Shown here: positions 58,567-64,000 of the stretch, piece by piece
Position numbering within the stretch: position 1 is the first letter of the stretch
How the letters are laid out: each line of letters opens with the position of its first letter
From: Quercus robur
Lineage: Eukaryota > Streptophyta > Magnoliopsida > Fagales > Fagaceae
Length of the DNA: 64,000 nucleotides
Direction: 5' to 3'
Assembly: GCF_932294415.1 (NCBI RefSeq)
Contig: NC_065539.1
Coordinates: forward strand, 50,735,501 to 50,799,500
Program-made: the position numbers and the translations under genes
The notes under the pieces: model-generated
What the model saw: the letters and a program-made list of their open reading frames with translations, nothing else
The model's database searches: none
Told to the model about the DNA's origin: nothing

Positions 58567-58662
58567 CCTAGGAGTCAGCACCTAGGCCTTGCTTGGAGTT
58601 AGCACCAAGTGGGGGAACCACTAGGAGTCAGCATCTAGGGTAGACCTGGAGTCAGCATCAGA
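58567..58662. repeat. Four tandem mini-hairpins with one conserved loop
   Basis: Hairpins start at 58567, 58592, 58621 and 58645. Loops are AGTCAGCA, AGTTAGCA, AGTCAGCA and AGTCAGCA. Stems are CCTAGG/CCTAGG, CTTGG/CCAAG, CTAGG/TCTAG and CTGG/TCAG, so the stem changes keep pairing (some as G-T). Spacing is 25, 29 and 24-25 bp. No known RNA family recognised. Confidence 0.65.
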
Positions 58663-58741
58663 CCAAAGAAAGACCAAACGGCCATTGTTTTCATTCATCA
58701 AAATATCAACTATCTCCTCAAGGAGTACAATAGGTTGTTTA

Positions 58742-59130
58742 GAGCATTAGCATTGAAGAATGTTAATGCCATATCTAAGGTCTTTTTGGCATTTCATAGC
58801 TAAAAAACATTTGCATCAAAAAATACTATACCTCACTATTGTAAAATTTTTTGCAATAGTGTTACAATACAATTCTAAACTTAGAATTGTACTGTAGCAC
58901 TATGCTAAAAAAAATATATATATATATTTTATTCCACCCCTTAGTTGAAAAAAAGTGATGATGTGAAAGAAATAATAAAGAAAGATTAAAAAAATAATAT
59001 TTTAATGAAAAAGTAAAATAATAGAGTTTTTGGATGTAGGGTGTATTGTAAAATGGTATGGTATAATTGATAAAGTAGCTTTTTGGGATGGTAAAATAGG
59101 ATAGAGTAGCATTCTTCAATGCTGATGCTC
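58742..59130. mobile_element. Harbinger/Tourist-type MITE, 389 bp
   Basis: The ends GAGCATTAGCATTGAAGAAT and (reversed) GAGCATCAGCATTGAAGAAT are near-perfect terminal inverted repeats. It is flanked by TTA on both sides (58739-58741 and 59131-59133). Non-coding and AT-rich, with an internal inverted pair CTAAACTTAGAATTGT. Related to the MITE at 11473-11830. Confidence 0.8.
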
Positions 59131-61025
59131 TTATAAAAGATTGCTAAACCCTAATTCTAATTGGCTAGGAAACCCTAATTGCCTTATTACAAAAATAACC
59201 TTACTTCTAAATTAAAATACTAAAAGCCCAATAAACTACTAAGAGTCTAGGACCTAAAACATAAAAATACAATTGACTTGCAAACATAAATAATATTAAA
59301 TAATAATTTTCTTGCATCTCCCACATCATATATACTCCTCAGAATAACTGGCTTTACTGGATTTGTGTCTGAATTGCTTTCATGAGTTTGTTTGGGTTTT
59401 TTAAACACATTTTTCTTTCTCTTTATCCTCCTTTTCTATTGATATCAATTTATGTTTAATATATTGTAGGATTAAATGATTTTTATTGTTGTCCCTTTTA
59501 CTATGGATTTTTTGGCAGATTGGGAATTGTAGTTTGATATTGTGGGGTTTCGAAGATAGAAGTTCACTAACGATTTGGTGTGCAAACATGGATTATGAAG
59601 CAATGTCATGAGGTGATGTAAACAGTAAACGATTATAACACATTCAATGAATCATGTTGCAACTACCATCCATAGCAACTTTTATTATAATTATTAATTT
59701 CTCTTTTTTGTTAATAATTGTTAAATTTAAATTTTATTTCTTCAATATATTGATTTTAACATTTTGAGTAGGTGATGGCCACCAAAATAATCAAAAAATT
59801 TGTTTTATGATCTCTTTGATATCTTATGTTGTAAAAGTGCACGACATTATTTTTCGAATCTTACATTTAATAGCTTTTTTATGCATCGCACGAGTTAACA
59901 ATTAGAGTATTATAAACCTAAAGCCTCCACTATTTTTTTAATTTTCATCCATCTCTTGACTTTATCACAAATTTAAAGTGTATTTTTTTTAGTAAACCCT
60001 TTTTTTGCCATTTAAGAACTTAGAAAAATAGAGAAAGAAATGTTGAATTCTACATATTCTTTTAAAAGCAATCAAGATATTGGGACTATACAACTTTTCA
60101 CATTTAGATTGATTTATTTTCTCAATTTATTTTGAGCAAAAAATTAGATGTCTAAAATTTATGTATTTAGATAAATGCTTACTTTGATTGTTAGTAACTA
60201 TGAATTAGTTATTTGTGTTTCTTTATTTTAATGATATGAAATATACACTTGTAGTTAACTAAACTAAGTATGAAAAAGTAAATTATAGTTTACGTTTATA
60301 TTAGATTTTGATAGATGATTAGAATTTGTTTATTTATTTTATTATTAATATGGGTTAATATTTTAATTAAGAAAAATGTTAAAATTTATTTGGTTATTTT
60401 TTAATGTTCTTGTAATTCAACCCCCCACAAAAAAGCCTACAGTCATAGATGGGAACTCTCTCCTAACTTGAGGCATTTATGGGTTCGTCTAGTTGCCATT
60501 GGAGCCTCAAAGAACTATCAAAATTGATTGTCTTAAAATTTAAATGAACATCAATTGCTCTGTTAGGATTGTTACTATTATTTTTCCTCAAAAAAAAAGG
60601 GGGATTGTTACGGTTATTTAACACTAATGGAATAAAATGAATATAGATTACAATTTTTGTCTATTCATGTTGTTTCATCAAGAAGTTAGCCAATTGGGCT
60701 TGGCCTTACCCTTCCTTACTTAGAAATGTTTGTGGGCAGATATTCCATAGTTTTACGTACCCTAATTCCTGGAGTCTTTTTGGCTAAATATTGTAAAAAT
60801 GTAGGTTTATTGGCATTATGAAGAGAGAAGCAGAATTTGGCAACTTGTGTGCTGAATTCGCTCGAAAATTTGTGAGGAGAGGAGAGAGAATCTGACACCA
60901 AATTTTCAAGTGAATTGCTGAATTTGATGTCAAATTTTCTCCCTCTTGCCCACCGGTGTTGTTACTCGTTGATTTCTTTAAAAAATTAAATGCAACTAAG
61001 GCTTGAATCCCCCTCCCTGAAAAAG
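59131..61025. other. AT-rich spacer, no supported gene
   Basis: Holds AAACCCTAATT-type words (59145-59180), poly-T runs and the possible Helitron 5' word at about 59880-59905. Short frames (59401-59589, 60716-60901, 60784-61041) have no recognisable domains. Confidence 0.4.
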
Positions 61026-61496
61026 AGAGGTTAGCATTCACATTGGCGATGTTAAAATAGCTAAAAAGTTATTTTTAGCACTACAAACACTAAAATGCAT
61101 ACTATATTGGAGCTGTAAAATCTTTAAAAATAATTAACAACTTGTTATAGTGAACTGCTATTAGTTGCAATCCACTGTAGCAAGTTGCTAATTGCTTATT
61201 AAATTACCATATTAAATTACTGATTGTTCCAAAAGTTTAAGTTATTATAATATGGTAAATTTAATTATTTAACCTCGTATTTCTAACATTGCTTTTATTG
61301 GTTTTATTCTCTCTCTCTCATCTCAGCCTCTCATTCTCTCTTTTGCGGGTGGATATTTTATACTATTTTAATCGGTGATGTGCTGAAGTAAAAGATGAGA
61401 TATTGGGTGTATTGTTAAATGTGGTGTTAAATAGATAAAGTAGGTGTTTGAGATACTAAAAACTATATTTTTTAGCACTACTGATGTGAATGCTCT
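61026..61496. mobile_element. Harbinger/Tourist-type MITE, diverged, about 470 bp
   Basis: The left end reads TTAGCATTCACATTGGCG and the right end reads ACTACTGATGTGAATGCTC, an inverted pair ATTCACAT/ATGTGAAT. The internal TTTTTAGCACTA words near both ends are also inverted. The extreme left end is altered, so the target duplication is unclear. Confidence 0.5.
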
Positions 61497-62639
61497 ATAG
61501 TTTTAGCATCAACCACTAGGCTACTCCACACTTTGATAATCATATTGAAAGATAATTTTTTTATTCTCAAAAGGAATAGATATTTTAACAAATAAAGTGT
61601 GTGTATATATATTAAATAAATTGATAGTTTTAACAATGGAGGATTGTGATGTGATGAGTCCGTCCCCATGGTTTGATTTTTGCACTCAATATCATTCTAA
61701 AAGTTTAGAATTATGATTTTGTTGGAAATTAATCTTTTGTTCATCTAACAGTCTAAATGATCTCTTTTACCCTTAAATTCTAAAATTATCTTTTTACGTT
61801 TTAATTTTAATGTTAAGTTAAATGACAGTTGAAAAATAGGGTACAGTTAGTTAAGCCATAATATTACTGTATTTCTAGAGCATTCAATAATAACTATCTT
61901 CCGAATTAATTGGTCTATATTTTACTGCCTCTAGACTACCATAGAGATAGAGTCTCCAATCCTTTGTCATGATTATCAAATTGAGTGTTAGAGAATCGAC
62001 TATCTATTTAGCCAGAAATCCTCTGCTATTGCTGTTTATTTCTTGAACCTCACGTCCTCACAAATCCTACTGAACTAGGATAGCTTTTTGGTCAATGACG
62101 TGTTGATTTAGGAGTCCTTTTCAAGTTCATGTGGTTTACAATACCACAACTTTTCAAACTAATCAAATTAGATGTGGGCTGGAAACTCAGTACAGGTTAA
62201 CTGCTTCAGTCAAAGAAGAAGAAAAAAAAAATTTAAGAAACGAGATTTTATCACTCATAACTAACTGTATAGCAGCATCTGAATTCTACCAATTCTTTCC
62301 ACGGAAATTTCCAATTAACTTATCAAAGTCATAGTATCGGACATATTTTAACAGAATTGACAGTCAAGTCATTGTTAAAATGGCCGTTTCTTATACCAAA
62401 AATATTATCTTCTGGGTCATTCTTATCTACGTGATGTTCACTCTTGTGATGAGCAAAAGAAAAATCCATGCTATTATGTTGTTATCTATAAGTGGGGCTA
62501 AGGTCTTGGATTTCCACAGAAATGATGTGTCCTACTAACATATAATTATGTTAACTCTAATTGAATTTTTTGCATTCCACAGAAAGCAAGTGCTGTTATC
62601 AGATCCTATCCTTCACTTCAAACTTGCAACCCCAACAGA
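61497..62639. promoter_or_regulatory. Upstream region of the LRR receptor-kinase gene
   Basis: AT-rich sequence without coding potential. The last ~300 bp upstream of the ATG at 62640 should hold the promoter and leader, but no TATA box stands out clearly enough to name. Confidence 0.35.
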
Positions 62640-64000
62640 ATGACGCAATCTTGTTTGAGTTATGAGTGGGTTTTGCTAATGTTCTTTCATGGGATTCTTC
62701 TAATGTGTATGTGCTCGGGTTTGAAATCTGCAACAGTTCTGGCTTTTGCAAATGAGACTGATCGCTTGGCTTTACTTGACTTCAAGAATCAAATAACTCA
62801 TGACCCACTTCAAATCATGAGCTCATGGAATGACTCCATGCTTTTCTGCAACTGGATAGGTGTTACTTGTAGCCCTTCTAGAAAACGAGTCACTATTTTG
62901 GACTTTGAAGCAAAGAGATTGGTTGGCCTCATACCACCCTCTATAGGAAATCTTACTTATCTCACAAGGCTCATGCTACAAAAGAATAGCTTCCATGGTG
63001 AAATTCCTCAAGAAGTGGGGCGTCTACAACACTTGCAGCATCTTAATTTGACTTCAAATTCCTTTGGTGGCAAAATTCCAACTAATCTGAGCTACTGTGC
63101 ACAACTTATAGTGCTTGATATTTCTTATAACAAACTTGTTGGGCAGATTCCAGACCACCTCAACTCATTGTCAAAGTTGGAGAACCTAAATCTTGCTGTG
63201 AACAACCTTACAGGAAATATTCCAGCTTGGATTGGAAATTTTACGTCTTTGTATGTTCTTAGTCTTGCACGGAACAATTTGCAAGGAAGCATACCTAGTG
63301 AACTTGGCCGTCTATCAGGCTTGAGATATTTTCGGCTTTCTGTGAATAATATATCCGGTATCATCCCTCCCCTGATTTTTAATATTTCTTCCATATACTA
63401 TTTCTCTGTTACTGAAAACCAGCTACATGGAAGCCTTCCACCAGATGTTGGTCTTACTCTTCCTAACCTTCAAGTGTTTATTGGCAGTAGTAACAATTTC
63501 ACCGGACCTATTCCTGTGTCATTGTCAAATGCTTCTCAACTTCAGATTCTTAGCTTCGGTCTAAATGGTCTAACTGGGACAGTGCCTCAAAATCTAGCAA
63601 GCTTGCAAGGTTTGGTTCTTTTTGAATTTGAAAGCAATAGCCTTGGAAAGGGGAAGGATGGTGACCTGGATTTTCTTAGTTACATGGCTAATTGTTCTAG
63701 TTTGGAGGGCTTGGGTCTTGTTGATAATTATTTTGGAGGAGTATTGCCTAGCTCTATAGCCAACCTTTCCACCCAGCTAAACGCTCTTGCTTTGGGTAGC
63801 AATATGATTCGGGGTGACATCCCTATTGGGATCGGGAACCTCGTTAACTTAAACGCTCTTGGATTAGAACAAAACTATTTGGGAGGTACTCTCCCTCATG
63901 TTCTTGGGAAGCTTCAAAAGTTAAATGTATTAGCTTTGGATGAAAACAATTTTTTTGGGCCAATCCCTTCCACCTTGGGTAACTTATCTACACTGACAAT
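62640..64000 (+). CDS. LRR receptor-like kinase, class XII (At3g47570/EFR/Xa21-type), 5' part, continues past the window
   Basis: An uninterrupted frame of 453 codons from the ATG at 62640 to the window end. Order: signal peptide (MTQSCLSYEWVLLMFFHGIL region, to about residue 40), LRRNT_2 cap (ETDRLALLDFKNQI ... FCNWIGVTC), then about a dozen LRRs of the plant extracellular type (LxxLxLxxNxLxGxIPxxIGN; for example LNLAVNNLTGNIPAWIGNF, LSLARNNLQGSIPSELGRL, LEQNYLGGTLPHVLGKLQ). Asn-linked glycosylation sequons are frequent. The WNDS/CNWIGVTC pair and the LRR spacing are those of subfamily XII, plasma-membrane pattern-recognition receptors; the transmembrane and kinase parts would lie beyond 64000. 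No stop or shift is seen in the visible part. Whether the gene is complete cannot be told. The ATG is chosen because it gives the signal peptide and no in-frame upstream ATG adds a sensible extension. Confidence 0.9.
   Translation, partial: MTQSCLSYEWVLLMFFHGILLMCMCSGLKSATVLAFANETDRLALLDFKNQITHDPLQIMSSWNDSMLFCNWIGVTCSPSRKRVTILDFEAKRLVGLIPPSIGNLTYLTRLMLQKNSFHGEIPQEVGRLQHLQHLNLTSNSFGGKIPTNLSYCAQLIVLDISYNKLVGQIPDHLNSLSKLENLNLAVNNLTGNIPAWIGNFTSLYVLSLARNNLQGSIPSELGRLSGLRYFRLSVNNISGIIPPLIFNISSIYYFSVTENQLHGSLPPDVGLTLPNLQVFIGSSNNFTGPIPVSLSNASQLQILSFGLNGLTGTVPQNLASLQGLVLFEFESNSLGKGKDGDLDFLSYMANCSSLEGLGLVDNYFGGVLPSSIANLSTQLNALALGSNMIRGDIPIGIGNLVNLNALGLEQNYLGGTLPHVLGKLQKLNVLALDENNFFGPIPSTLGNLSTLT

Noticed and set aside
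59880-59906. Helitron 5' end
   Set aside because: The expected host A before TC is missing, so it is noted only as a possible partner of the 3' terminus.
1-64000. tRNA, rRNA, snoRNA or miRNA genes
   Set aside because: No cloverleaf with A and B boxes, no rRNA-like blocks and no long perfect fold-back outside MITEs was seen.

Overview
This window is nuclear DNA of a dicot plant. The evidence is a plant-type gene set (a phylloplanin-like secreted protein, a GT47 glycosyltransferase, a class XII LRR receptor kinase, a CC-NBS fragment, EDGP/GIP-type aspartic-protease-like pseudogenes), introns with plant-like splice sites, AT-rich spacers, and nested Tat-lineage Ty3/gypsy elements, L1-type LINEs and MITEs. 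The overall flavour suggests a woody rosid, perhaps Fagaceae (oak/chestnut). That last step is an impression, not something the sequence proves.

Layout. 1-2743: 3' end of an LTR element with an envelope-like/plant transposon-domain reading frame, polypurine tract and 3' LTR. 3372-4336: solo LTR on the minus strand. 5417-5973: intact two-exon phylloplanin-like gene (minus). 6060-12164: spacer with a cluster of short dyads and one Harbinger-type MITE. 12170-22037: Tat-lineage element 1, flanked by AAAAT duplications and broken. 22715-24145: single-exon GT47 xyloglucan galactosyltransferase-like gene with a shifted 3' end, bracketed by a 23-bp perfect inverted repeat. 24452-25414: EDGP/GIP-like pseudogene. 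26430-36899: Tat-lineage element 2, flanked by TCTAT, younger and nearly whole. 37450-39740 and 49601-49965: a degenerate array of ~460-570 bp units, split by two LINEs inserted at one site. The older LINE carries a hAT element and a Mutator-type MITE. 49975-50905: second copy of the EDGP/GIP-like pseudogene. 51236-51795: CC-NBS resistance-gene fragment (minus). 52497-53210: Pack-MULE carrying two exon pieces of the sphingolipid gene LCB2. 53220-62640: AT-rich spacer with a LINE 3' end, a tandem duplication, a Helitron-like terminus, a four-hairpin cluster and MITEs. 62640-64000: 5' part of an LRR receptor-kinase gene that runs off the window.

Functional genes are few: the phylloplanin-like gene, the GT47 gene (possibly damaged) and the LRR receptor kinase. 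They are not an operon or an obvious pathway.

The most interesting structure is in the two Tat elements. Each carries a spliced-looking gene on the strand opposite to gag-pol, with its own antisense TATA box. Each is also saturated over LTR, spacer and antisense gene with a private CG-containing hexamer (GGACGA in element 1, TGACGG in element 2), with motif-rich tandem repeats where the sense and antisense transcription units converge. This resembles, by analogy only, transposon systems in which an element-encoded protein and a short motif spread through the element evolve together.
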